Source: an uncultured Clostridia bacterium
GTDB lineage: Bacteria > Bacillota > Clostridia > Christensenellales > Pumilibacteraceae
NCBI GenBank assembly: GCA_947175195.1
Contig: CAMWLQ010000003.1
Coordinates: 62,001 to 126,000, forward strand
DNA: 64,000 nt
Direction of reading: 5' to 3'
Shown here: positions 24,225 to 33,083 of the stretch, piece after piece
Layout: each line of letters opens with the position of its first letter
How positions within the stretch are numbered: the first letter of the stretch is position 1
Program-made: the position numbers and the translations under genes
The notes under the pieces: model-generated
Told to the model about the DNA's origin: nothing
The model's input: the letters and a program-made list of their open reading frames with translations, nothing else
Database searches by the model: none

Positions 24225-25040
24225 TTAAAATTCTCCCAAGTAAATGATTTCCTCTTTTGCTTGCACGCCCTCGGCAATAAGTACGCCGCGCATTATTCGG
24301 ATAAGCGCGCACACGTCCTTTGCCGTAGCTCCGCCGGTGTTGACTATTATGTTGGCGTGCTCGTGCGATATTACCGCGCCGCCACGCCGCAAGCCCTTCA
24401 GCCCCGCCTCGTCCAGTATCTTTCCTACCGACGCGTGCGGCGGATTCTTAAAAACCGACCCTGCACTCTTTCCGCTCGGCTGGCTGTTTTTGCGCAAAAC
24501 GTTATAGCTTTCGCCACGCTTGCGTATAACGGTCGGATCGCCCTCGGTAAGCTCAAACGCCGCGCCGATAACTACGTCGTCATCGTGCAAGCCGCACGAG
24601 CGGTAGCCGAAACACAGTTCGGACTTATCGAGCGTAACAAGCCGCCCGCCGCGCAGTACCTCGGCATAGTCGAGTACGTCGGACACAGCGCCCAAAAACG
24701 CGCCTGCGTTCATTCGTACCGCGCCGCCCACCGTTCCCGGAATACCGACAGCCCATTCCAATCCCGAAAGTCCGTTTTCGGCGGCAAAGCCGCACAGCCG
24801 CGAAAGCCGCGTCCCCGACCCAGCATAGACCGAAGTCCCTTTGCGGACGGTTTGTTCGTAGCGGTTGATTACGACAGTGCCGTCATAGCCGCTGTCGGAC
24901 GCAAGAATGTTAGAGCCCCTGCCAAGCACGACGCCGCAGCCTGCGCAATCTATCAGCTGCTCGCGCGATGACGCAAGCTCGATTCGCTTTGCCGCGCCGC
25001 CAATGCCGAACGTGGTCCATTCGCTCAAAGTATTACCCAT
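24225..25040 (-). CDS. murB: UDP-N-acetylenolpyruvoylglucosamine reductase
   Basis: NTLSEWTTFGIGGAAKRIEL; GSNILASDSGYDG; GLEWAVGIPGTVGGAVRMNAGAFLG; QPSGKSAGSVFKNP. Confidence 0.93.
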   Translation of the reverse strand: MGNTLSEWTTFGIGGAAKRIELASSREQLIDCAGCGVVLGRGSNILASDSGYDGTVVINRYEQTVRKGTSVYAGSGTRLSRLCGFAAENGLSGLEWAVGIPGTVGGAVRMNAGAFLGAVSDVLDYAEVLRGGRLVTLDKSELCFGYRSCGLHDDDVVIGAAFELTEGDPTVIRKRGESYNVLRKNSQPSGKSAGSVFKNPPHASVGKILDEAGLKGLRRGGAVISHEHANIIVNTGGATAKDVCALIRIMRGVLIAEGVQAKEEIIYLGEF

Positions 25041-25108
25041 ATATTCTACTCCATTTTGAAAGATATTTCAATAGTTTGGTGAACATATTTAAAATTTTAT
25101 CTTAAGAC

Positions 25109-25137
25109 TTGCAAAACGCCATTCTGCATGCTATAAT
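25109..25137 (+). promoter_or_regulatory. SigmaA-type promoter
   Basis: TTGCAA-N17-TATAAT, ending 9 nt before the ATG. Confidence 0.7.
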
Positions 25138-25145
25138 AGCTATGT

Positions 25146-26159
25146 ATGGAATTGTACGAGGCGAATAGAATACTGCGCACGGTAAAGGCTGCGATTTCGG
25201 CTGACGGGTACAAACTGCCCTCCTCCGCCGAAACCGACGGACTGCTTATGCTGCTGGGCAAGCTGGATATAGAAAAACATCTTGCGCCCAAAATTAAGCA
25301 TGCCCGCGCGCAAGCCAAGCAAGCAAAGTCCGCCGCGGCTTATGCTCGCTCGTGCAAGCTGATATACTTTTTTCGTGCGTTAAAGGCAGTGGAAACAGGT
25401 TTACCAGACCCCGTAACAGCAATATCGATGACAATGCTGCACAAATCCATTGTCGGCGACATAAACGACGACGCGGGCAAGCTGAGAGCATGCGACGCGT
25501 CCACGGATGGCAACGCGCATACCGATCCCAAATACATATCGGGCTCGTTAAAGTCCATTATCGCCAAAATGAACGAAATACCCGCCGCGCCCACTACGGC
25601 AAAGGACGACTTTGCGGGTTATCTCTCTCATTATATGCGCGAGCTTATAATACTGCACCCGTTTGAATCCTGCTCGGAATTTACGGTGCGCATATTTATA
25701 TTTTTGTTTTGCAAGATGAAGGGATTTGCACTCGGCTATCACCGCGCCACCCCGCCGGTTGTAAAAGCCGCCGAGCAAAAGGCGTTTGCTACCGACGACG
25801 TAACGCCGCTGTATGCCGTGTTTACCGAATGTCTTAGCTACGACCACAAAAAGCCCGAGCCCGAAAAGCCTACCGCGCCGCGCACAAGGCGCGAGGTAGC
25901 AAAGGACTTGTGCCGTCCCACGCGCAAGAAGGAAACGCAACAAGCCGAACAACCGCAACAACAACCCGAAAAGACAAAGAGCGAAACCCAAAAACAAAAG
26001 GACAAGGACGCGGCAAAAAAGGAAAAAGACGCAGCAAAAAAAGAGGCGGCAAACGACGACGTAATAAAACGCGCGGTGCGCTTGCAGCAAAAAATTTCCA
26101 AACTGAACGAGCAACTCACCGAGCTGATAAAGCCGCTTGACGGCAAGGACGAAAACTAA
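25146..26159 (+). CDS. Fic-family-like protein with degenerate active site and K/E/Q-rich C-terminal tail
   Basis: LHKSIVGDINDDAGKLRACDA...YISGSLKSIIAKMNEI...HPFESCSEFTVRIFIFLFCKMKGFALGY matches the Fic layout, but HPFx(D/E)GNG(K/R) is replaced by HPFESCSEF. Confidence 0.72.
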   Translation: MELYEANRILRTVKAAISADGYKLPSSAETDGLLMLLGKLDIEKHLAPKIKHARAQAKQAKSAAAYARSCKLIYFFRALKAVETGLPDPVTAISMTMLHKSIVGDINDDAGKLRACDASTDGNAHTDPKYISGSLKSIIAKMNEIPAAPTTAKDDFAGYLSHYMRELIILHPFESCSEFTVRIFIFLFCKMKGFALGYHRATPPVVKAAEQKAFATDDVTPLYAVFTECLSYDHKKPEPEKPTAPRTRREVAKDLCRPTRKKETQQAEQPQQQPEKTKSETQKQKDKDAAKKEKDAAKKEAANDDVIKRAVRLQQKISKLNEQLTELIKPLDGKDEN

Positions 26160-26178
26160 CCGAGGAAGTAATTACGGC

Positions 26179-27033
26179 GTGGATATAATTGCAAACAAAT
26201 GCAGCGGCAAGGGCAACGGTGAAAAGTGCCTCAACGCCGTAACAAAATATTTGGACGAGCATAACGTCCCCTATTCCGTGCATATAACCGAACGCACGGG
26301 ACACGGCAAACAGCTTGCCGAGGAGCTGTCCGCAAACGGCGCGGAGGTTATAGTCGCGCTGGGCGGCGACGGCACGTTCCACGAGGTGCTCAACGGCATA
26401 GACTTTGAAAAATCCCGATTGGGCTTTATACCCGCGGGGCGCGGCAACGACTTTGCGGGCGGCACTAAAGCAGCAAATCTCGACCCCGTAAAAGCGATTG
26501 AGGATATTGTACGCGGCGAGCCCAAGGATTTAGACTATATCCAAGTCGGCAATAAACGCTGCATCAACGTAGGCGGCACGGGACTTGACGTAGAGGTACT
26601 GCTAAAAACCGCCAAGAGCAAAAACAAGCTCACCTACGTCGCGTCGCTGTTCCGCTGCCTGCTGCACTTTAAACCGTATAAAGTGCAAACCGAATTGAAC
26701 GGCGAAACAAAAGACTACAAATGCATAATGCTGGGCGTATGCAACGGCACGCAGTTCGGCGGCGGCATTAAGCTTTGCCCCGTCAGCAAGGCGGACGACG
26801 GCAAAATGGACGTCATAATAATGACCAAGCCCAAAGTGCCCACCCTATTCGTAATGCCTAAGTTTGTAAAAGGCAAGCATATGAATATGTCTTGCACCCA
26901 CCACATAGTGTGCGATCAATTAAAGGTGACGACCACCGCCCCTATCGAGCTTGACGGCGAAATCTACTACGACCTGGACTTTGACGCCCGCATAGTAAAA
27001 GGCGGACTCAAAACCTTCGCCGTAAGCGAGTGA
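26179..27033 (+). CDS. Diacylglycerol/lipid kinase family protein
   Basis: VALGGDGTFHEVLNGIDFEKSRLGFIPAGRGNDFAGG; GTG start at 26179 after GAGGAAG, or ATG at 26137. Confidence 0.88.
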   Translation: MDIIANKCSGKGNGEKCLNAVTKYLDEHNVPYSVHITERTGHGKQLAEELSANGAEVIVALGGDGTFHEVLNGIDFEKSRLGFIPAGRGNDFAGGTKAANLDPVKAIEDIVRGEPKDLDYIQVGNKRCINVGGTGLDVEVLLKTAKSKNKLTYVASLFRCLLHFKPYKVQTELNGETKDYKCIMLGVCNGTQFGGGIKLCPVSKADDGKMDVIIMTKPKVPTLFVMPKFVKGKHMNMSCTHHIVCDQLKVTTTAPIELDGEIYYDLDFDARIVKGGLKTFAVSE

Positions 27034-27050
27034 ACATATTAAGCTTTATT

Positions 27051-27088
27051 AAAAAGGCGAATGCAATAACTGCACTCGCCTTTTTGAG
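27051..27088 (+). terminator. Terminator
   Basis: AAAAAGGCGAATGCAATAACTGCACTCGCCTTTTT. Confidence 0.85.
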
Positions 27089-27110
27089 TATATGTAATAT
27101 ATAGCAATTG

Positions 27111-27812
27111 TCATTTGCGTAGCTTTCTTCCGCAACCGGTACAAAATATTTCACTCGAATCGTTTTTCGTCCCGCACTGTGTGCAAAATATTTCACTAAG
27201 CCCATAATCGTTATTAGACGACGTATTGCGTCGAGAATTATCTTCAACATAGCCGCCGTCAACAAGTTTCGCGGCTTTTACTCGCAATTCTTTTGCATCC
27301 TTTTCAGAAGTGCTTTCCCATGCCTTCTTCAATGTGTAATAAGCGTCGTATGCCGTATTATAATTTTTGATTTTACGTATATATACCACCAACAATATAA
27401 CGCCAATTCCTATTAACACAAGCGCGGGTACCAACGTGAATATTTCAAAAAAACTACCCAACATTCCACCTAATGCTAACCATATCATAACACCAAAAAT
27501 CAAGCCTATTATTCCGTAGAACAACCAACCTTTTGAAGGTCTTTTAGCGTATAGCACAGGTTCTTCATCCATTAATTTATCATGCGCTCTTTCCAATGAC
27601 GTAACATCACTATACCACGACGCACTCTTATCACGAGAAAAAGTTAATTTATTAAATGTTGACCAATGTCTATACCCGTCATAAGTACCCTCATATTCTT
27701 GACATCTTTGATTGTTAATAAGCTCCCAACCGAACGCCCCATAACGTTCTATCATAGCATTAATTTTGTTATCATCAGGATAACACTGCACGGTTTTGGT
27801 TTCTCTTGCCAT
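27111..27812 (-). CDS. Membrane protein with C-terminal zinc ribbon
   Basis: MARETKTVQCYPDDNKINAMIERYGAFGWELINNQ; two TM; SEIFCTQCGTKNDSSEIFCTGCGRKLRK. Confidence 0.6.
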   Translation of the reverse strand: MARETKTVQCYPDDNKINAMIERYGAFGWELINNQRCQEYEGTYDGYRHWSTFNKLTFSRDKSASWYSDVTSLERAHDKLMDEEPVLYAKRPSKGWLFYGIIGLIFGVMIWLALGGMLGSFFEIFTLVPALVLIGIGVILLVVYIRKIKNYNTAYDAYYTLKKAWESTSEKDAKELRVKAAKLVDGGYVEDNSRRNTSSNNDYGLSEIFCTQCGTKNDSSEIFCTGCGRKLRK

Positions 27813-27846
27813 GTTTGTATCTCCTTTGTAAAGTCTACTGTTAGTA

Positions 27847-27896
27847 TACAATAGTATTTTGAGTATTGTCAAGTAAATTTGTACAATAGTATTGTA
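27847..27896. promoter_or_regulatory. Divergent promoter with putative XRE operators
   Basis: TACAATAGTATTGTA (27882-27896) and TACAATAGTATT (27847-27858); minus-strand TTGACA-N18-TATACT. Confidence 0.6.
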
Positions 27897-27931
27897 ATTT
27901 TTTACTAATACTATAATTCAAAGAGGATACG

Positions 27932-28222
27932 ATGTTAAACGAAAACATAAAAAGGCTGCGTACAGCAAATAATTTAACGCAAGTGGAGCTTGCCGCTGAT
28001 TTAGGCGTAAGCAAACAATGTGTATCTAATTGGGAAAACGATTATATCCAACCGTCTATTGAAATGCTGATAAAGATTGCACAATATTTTAAGGTATCTA
28101 CCGACTTCTTGTTGGATTTAAACGATATTAACCAAATAAATGTTGACGGACTAAGCGACAAAGAAATAGCGCATATTAGGCTCATAGTAGAAGATTTACA
28201 CAATAAAGGAGATAATATATGA
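27932..28222 (+). CDS. XRE-family transcriptional regulator
   Basis: LNENIKRLRTANNLTQVELAADLGVSKQCVSNWENDYIQPSIEMLIKIAQYF. Confidence 0.9.
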   Translation: MLNENIKRLRTANNLTQVELAADLGVSKQCVSNWENDYIQPSIEMLIKIAQYFKVSTDFLLDLNDINQINVDGLSDKEIAHIRLIVEDLHNKGDNI

Positions 28223-28427
28223 TAACTTCTAAACAAATAAGCGAAAAGCTAATCGAGGCAATACGCCAAAGCGGGCTGACACAAACAGCAATGGAAAGGA
28301 ATTAAATGTTTCGCAGTCTACAATAGCGCATTATATAAAGGGAGATATTTTGCCCGCGCCCGATACATTTGCAAATTTATGTAAATTACTTGATGGTGAT
28401 ACAAATTATATTCTTTGTCAAGATTAA
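28219..28427 (+). pseudogene. Second XRE-type HTH gene interrupted by a -1 frameshift
   Basis: MITSKQISEKLIEAIRQSGLTQTAMERN*, then in another frame LNVSQSTIAHYIKGDILPAPDTFANLCKLLDGDTNYILCQD*; adding one base after 28294 (GCAAAG) restores TAMAKELNVSQSTI. Confidence 0.8.
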
Positions 28428-28451
28428 AACGGCGCATATGCGCCGTTTTTT
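28426..28451 (+). terminator. Terminator
   Basis: AAAACGGCGCATATGCGCCGTTTTTT. Confidence 0.85.
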
Positions 28452-28460
28452 AATAAGGTT

Positions 28461-28547
28461 GAGACTCCTCACTACGTTCGGAGTGACAAAAGTGATTTTT
28501 ACTACTGCATTAATTTTTTTGTCATTCCGAGCAACGCGAGGAATCTC
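28461..28547. repeat. MITE/REP-like imperfect inverted repeat
   Basis: GAGACTCCTCACTACGTTCGGAGTGACA (28461-28488) versus reverse complement of TGTCATTCCGAGCAACGCGAGGAATCTC (28520-28547), about 22/28 identical. Confidence 0.6.
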
Positions 28548-28768
28548 CACCTCTTTTAAATGCGGCTACGCCCTTTTTGCCCACATTTTTCCGCTACGTG
28601 CTATCGCGCTACGGTCGAAATGATGTGTATTAGAGTTTCTATTCGTAAAGTACTATAAAGGATAGTAGAGTTTATACTCTCATCACCCCGACCGGCGCGG
28701 AGGGGTCCAGGCGACCCGCCGCATATGTGTCAAGCTATTATTTGCCTTAATTCCGAATTAATTCTTAA

Positions 28769-29821
28769 TTATTTTTTGCTGTTTCCGCGCAGGCGTTCGT
28801 TAAGCTCGTCCATTGCGTTAAATCCCAAATCGTTAAGACGGTGGGTACGCGCCGCAGCCTCAAGTATTACGGCAAGGTTACGTCCCGGTTTTACGGGCAC
28901 TATGTGCAACGGCTTTTTCACGCCAAGTATCGTGTAGCTTTCGTCGGGCGCGCCAAGCCGCGTATACCGCGTTTTATCGTCCCACGCCTCCAGCTTGACA
29001 ACCATATCGATCTTTTTTACAAGCTGAACGGCGCTCGCACCGTACATTGCCTTTATGTCGATTATGCCTATACCGCGCAATTCCATAAAGTATCTAATCA
29101 CGTCGGGACACGTTCCGTCAAGCCTATCGCCTATGCGCGATATAGTTACCGCGTCGTCCGCAACAAGCCTATGCCCGCGTTCGATAAGCGACAGCGCCGT
29201 TTCGCTCTTGCCTATGCCTGACTCGCCTATCAACAGCACGCCCACGCCGTACAAGTCCATAAGCACGCCGTGTATCGTTACGGACGGAGCAAGCAGCTCG
29301 CTAAGGTACAGCGACAGCTTGTTTACAAACGGCGTTGTACGCAGCTTAGACGTGAGCAATACGCGGTTATACTTTTTGCCGGCGGTTATCAATTCGTCGC
29401 ACGGCGGCAGTGTAGATGTAACTATAAGGCAAGGAATAGGCTGTTTCATCAGCGTTTCGCACGCGGTCTTACGCGCGTCGTGCGTCATTTGCTGTAAGTA
29501 CGTCATTTCCATTTGACCCATTACCTGCACGCGCTCGGCGGCAAAATGCTTGTAGTACCCTGCAAGCTGCAATCCCGGTCGGCTTATATTGAACGTGCTG
29601 AAATGCAGCACCTCGTTATCGCCGCGGCAAATTACGTCCAGATCCATGCGCTCCGCAAACTCGGCAATATCCACGTCCTTTTCGGTTTCTTGGATTTCGT
29701 CGGCAGCATATTCGTTGCGAGGCTGATTAGGCTGCTCGGCGGGTGCCGATGCAACGGTTTGCTCTACGGGCTTTTCTTCCGCTATTTGTTCGTTTGCAGG
29801 CGTGCGTTTCTTTTGCGGCAT
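28769..29821 (-). CDS. hprK: HPr kinase/phosphorylase
   Basis: GVGVLLIGESGIGKSETALSLIERGHRLVADDAV; ELRGIGIIDIKAMYGASAV; ~45-aa low-complexity N-terminal extension. Confidence 0.93.
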   Translation of the reverse strand: MPQKKRTPANEQIAEEKPVEQTVASAPAEQPNQPRNEYAADEIQETEKDVDIAEFAERMDLDVICRGDNEVLHFSTFNISRPGLQLAGYYKHFAAERVQVMGQMEMTYLQQMTHDARKTACETLMKQPIPCLIVTSTLPPCDELITAGKKYNRVLLTSKLRTTPFVNKLSLYLSELLAPSVTIHGVLMDLYGVGVLLIGESGIGKSETALSLIERGHRLVADDAVTISRIGDRLDGTCPDVIRYFMELRGIGIIDIKAMYGASAVQLVKKIDMVVKLEAWDDKTRYTRLGAPDESYTILGVKKPLHIVPVKPGRNLAVILEAAARTHRLNDLGFNAMDELNERLRGNSKK

Positions 29822-29823
29822 TG

Positions 29824-32496
29824 TTAGTCCTCCTCTTGTTCAAAACAAAATTTGTTTATGGCTTTTGCCACGCCGTCGGCGTTGTTTGTGTCGGTTACGT
29901 AATCGGCTACTTGCTTTACTTGTTCGCGAGCGTTGCCCATGGCAATACCCAGCCCCGCGGCTTTTATCATTGCTATGTCGTTAAAGCTGTCGCCAAACGC
30001 AATCACCTGCGACATGGGTATGCCGTAGTAATCGGCTACGTATTTGAGCCCTTCGCCCTTATCCACGCCGACAGGAATACATTCTATCATTGCCGGCATA
30101 AAGTCCTCGCCGTTCTGCCTTAACGTTTGCAAAAACGGTGCGGTAGACTGCAAATACAACAGCTCAGGGAATTTTTCGCCTATCATAGCGCTCACGCCGT
30201 TCAGCTCCCGCTCGTCGAGTATTGCCATCACCTTGGAAACGTTCACGCTCGGTCGTTTTACGTACTCGGCAAGATCGCGTATTTCCTCAAACCCGATACC
30301 CACCTTTTTGCAATATGCGTCCGAGAGCGGAGTGCGCTCCGAAATCTTAAGTCCGTCGTCGGCGTACACCATTGCAAGCCGCGTGTTCTCGGTAAGGAAC
30401 GTTATAAGCCGCGCCGTAACGTCCTTGGGCATTGCAAAAATCTTGAACGGCTTTAGCGTGTCGCTGTCCGCTATCTCGCCGCCTATGCTGCATATCATTT
30501 TAACGGGCGCGGCGTCCAGCCCTATTTGCTTTACGCACTTTTCCACGCCGCACGGAGCACGACCTGTGGCAATAGTAAATATCCCGCCTGCCGCACGAAA
30601 TTTATTTATCGCGTCAATGTTCGCCTGCGACACGGTCAGCTCGTCGTTCAACAGCGTTCCGTCCATATCGGCGGCTATAAGCCTATATTTCATGGGATTG
30701 GCGCCCACCTCCATAGGATGATAGTATTCGTAAATGTTTTGCGCAGCCTTCTTTGTTATGCCCGCCTTTTGCGCAATCTCTTCCGCCGTGGCTACGACTA
30801 TGGTGCGTGTATTGAATACCTTAAGCACCTTTTTTACCGACGCCGCACCGACGCCGCTTATGCCGTTCAGCTCGCTTTCGTACCGCTTGGAGCGCACCGT
30901 GCGGTGGTACAGCACCGCAAACCTGTGCGCCTCGTCGCGCACGCGCTGCAACAGCCTAAGCGCATAATCCTCGCGCTTTAATTTGACAGGCACGGGATTG
31001 CCGCGCAAGTACAATTCCTCGTCCTTTTTGGCAAGACCGACCATTGGCACAGTTATGCCCATATCGTCCGCCGCGCGCGAGGCAAACTCCACTTGCTCGA
31101 GTCCGCCGTCTATTACAATCAAATCGGGCAGCTCGTCAAAGCCCGCGTCGCCGTTTTTGTAATGATTGAGCCGTCGCGACAGCGTTTCGTACATAGACCG
31201 AAAATCGTCCGCGCCGTCCACAGTGCGTATACGGTAGCGGCGGTACTGCGATTTGTCCGCCTTGCCGTCTATAAACACCACGCCCGACGCCACGTTGTCC
31301 GTGCCCGAAATGTTGGAAATATCGTAGCACTCTATGCGCCGCGCGCTCTTTAAGCCGAACACCTGTTTAAGCCGCTCGCACGCGCCTATGGTCATATCCT
31401 CGTCGCGCTTTACCCTGTCCGCGCTTTTCAGCAAAAAGTCCTCGCAGTTGCGTTTGGCTGTGTCCAACAGCTTTTTGCGCATCGCTTTTTGCGGGAAGGT
31501 TATCGCGGGGCGTTTGCCAAACACCGATCCGAAATACTCGGTCAGCGCGGTGGTGTCGCACTCCGCCTGCAAACAAATCTCGTCGGGCAGCTCATTGGTC
31601 ATCGAATAGTATTGCGGCAGGAAGGTCGTCATATCGCCGTTAAACATTTGCGGCTCGGCTATGATGTAATTTTTTACGCCCATCATTTTGCCGCCGCGCA
31701 CAATGCACACGCTGACCGCGCCGTATAAACCGTTGTCGGTATAGTAGAACGAATCTATGTTCACAACGTTGCCCAGCTCGCCCACTACCTTGCTCTTTAA
31801 GTTTTCCAGTACACGCAGCTGGTTTCGGTACGAAATAGCGCGCTCAAAATTCTCCTTTTCGGCGGCGTCTGTCATCTTTTGCATTATAATGCCCGAAATA
31901 TCGTCACCACCGCCCGAAAGAAACGTCATAGCGCCGTTTATCGCCTGCCTGTATTCGTCCTTGTCACAGCGCTCACAGCACGGCGCAAGGCACAAATCTA
32001 TGTCGTAGTTTAGGCACGGGCGCGCGCGCTTGGCGAGCTTGCCCGAACATGTGCGCAGCTTGTATACCGATTGCAATACGCTGATTACGTCGCGCACCGA
32101 CACGCCTATGAACGGTCCGAAATACCGTGCGCCGTCGCGCTTGACACGACGCGTAACCTCTATGGTCGGGTATTCGGCGCGCGGGTCAATGCGAATGTAC
32201 GGATTGGTTTTATCGTCCTTTAACAGTATGTTGTAATGCGGCTTGTACTTTTTGATTAGGTTGTTTTCGAGCGCAAGAGCGTCCTTTTCCGTGCGCGTAA
32301 TAATGTAATCGAAATCGGCAATGTTGTCCACCATTGCCTGAACTTTGACCGGCTTTTCCTTGTTTTGAAAATACTGGCGTACCCGCCGCGAAAGTATGAC
32401 AGCCTTGCCTACGTATATCACCTGCCCGGTAATGTCGCGCATAATGTATACGCCGGGAGTGTCGGGCAGGTCTTTCAGTTTATCGACCAAACTCAT
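29824..32496 (-). CDS. uvrC: UvrC fused in frame to a Cof-type HAD phosphatase
   Basis: 1-~600: LPDTPGVYIMRDITGQVIYVGKAVILSRRVRQYF...; 602-890: MKYRLIAADMDGTLLNDELTVSQANIDAI...VIAFGDSFNDIAMIKAAGLGIAMGNA. Confidence 0.9.
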   Translation of the reverse strand: MSLVDKLKDLPDTPGVYIMRDITGQVIYVGKAVILSRRVRQYFQNKEKPVKVQAMVDNIADFDYIITRTEKDALALENNLIKKYKPHYNILLKDDKTNPYIRIDPRAEYPTIEVTRRVKRDGARYFGPFIGVSVRDVISVLQSVYKLRTCSGKLAKRARPCLNYDIDLCLAPCCERCDKDEYRQAINGAMTFLSGGGDDISGIIMQKMTDAAEKENFERAISYRNQLRVLENLKSKVVGELGNVVNIDSFYYTDNGLYGAVSVCIVRGGKMMGVKNYIIAEPQMFNGDMTTFLPQYYSMTNELPDEICLQAECDTTALTEYFGSVFGKRPAITFPQKAMRKKLLDTAKRNCEDFLLKSADRVKRDEDMTIGACERLKQVFGLKSARRIECYDISNISGTDNVASGVVFIDGKADKSQYRRYRIRTVDGADDFRSMYETLSRRLNHYKNGDAGFDELPDLIVIDGGLEQVEFASRAADDMGITVPMVGLAKKDEELYLRGNPVPVKLKREDYALRLLQRVRDEAHRFAVLYHRTVRSKRYESELNGISGVGAASVKKVLKVFNTRTIVVATAEEIAQKAGITKKAAQNIYEYYHPMEVGANPMKYRLIAADMDGTLLNDELTVSQANIDAINKFRAAGGIFTIATGRAPCGVEKCVKQIGLDAAPVKMICSIGGEIADSDTLKPFKIFAMPKDVTARLITFLTENTRLAMVYADDGLKISERTPLSDAYCKKVGIGFEEIRDLAEYVKRPSVNVSKVMAILDERELNGVSAMIGEKFPELLYLQSTAPFLQTLRQNGEDFMPAMIECIPVGVDKGEGLKYVADYYGIPMSQVIAFGDSFNDIAMIKAAGLGIAMGNAREQVKQVADYVTDTNNADGVAKAINKFCFEQEED

Positions 32497-33062
32497 GCCT
32501 CGCCTCCATCGCGCCGCATTGCGGACTCATACGAATACTCACAGCCGCAAAACTTTTGCCTGTAAATGCCCAGCTCTTTCGCGCGTCGCGTGGACAGCAA
32601 AAAACCGTCCTTCTTTTTAAAGTCGCGCGGCAAAAACGGCGCTCCGTCCTTTATGTCGGCGGCAAGCGAAAATATCAGCTTGCTGTTTTTGTGCGGGCTT
32701 ACCGTCAGCGTAGTGGTGTAGTAATCGAAACCGTGCTCGCCCGCGTATAGCGCCGATGCCTTAAGCCTATCGTCCATGCACAGGCTACACCGCGAGCCGC
32801 CTTCGGGCGCGTCGGCGTGAGGTTTGGCATAAGAAGAAAAAAACGAATAATCATGCGGCGGTACGATAATCGGCAGCTTGTAATAGTCGGCAACCGTTTG
32901 GAGCGCGGCAAGGCGCAAATCAAACTCGCCGTCAATAATGCACGGATTGTAAAAAAACAAAGTTATATCCCCACCGTCATTGAGCAACGGCTCTATCGCG
33001 CCAAGACTGCACGGTCCGCAGCAAGCGTGAAGGAGTATTTTTTTGTTTTTAAGATCGTCCAT
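32493..33062 (-). CDS. queH: Epoxyqueuosine reductase, QueH type
   Basis: KILLHACCGPCSLGAIEPLL; GGSRCSLCMDDRL; KFCGCEYSYES. Confidence 0.88.
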   Translation of the reverse strand: MDDLKNKKILLHACCGPCSLGAIEPLLNDGGDITLFFYNPCIIDGEFDLRLAALQTVADYYKLPIIVPPHDYSFFSSYAKPHADAPEGGSRCSLCMDDRLKASALYAGEHGFDYYTTTLTVSPHKNSKLIFSLAADIKDGAPFLPRDFKKKDGFLLSTRRAKELGIYRQKFCGCEYSYESAMRRDGGEA

Positions 33063-33083
33063 TAAATATAACCGCAAAAATTT

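Noticed and set aside
28553-28740. Possible small gene or ncRNA after the inverted repeat
   Set aside because: Only short unsupported ORFs and a weak AGAGT/ACTCT stem; nothing I could support.
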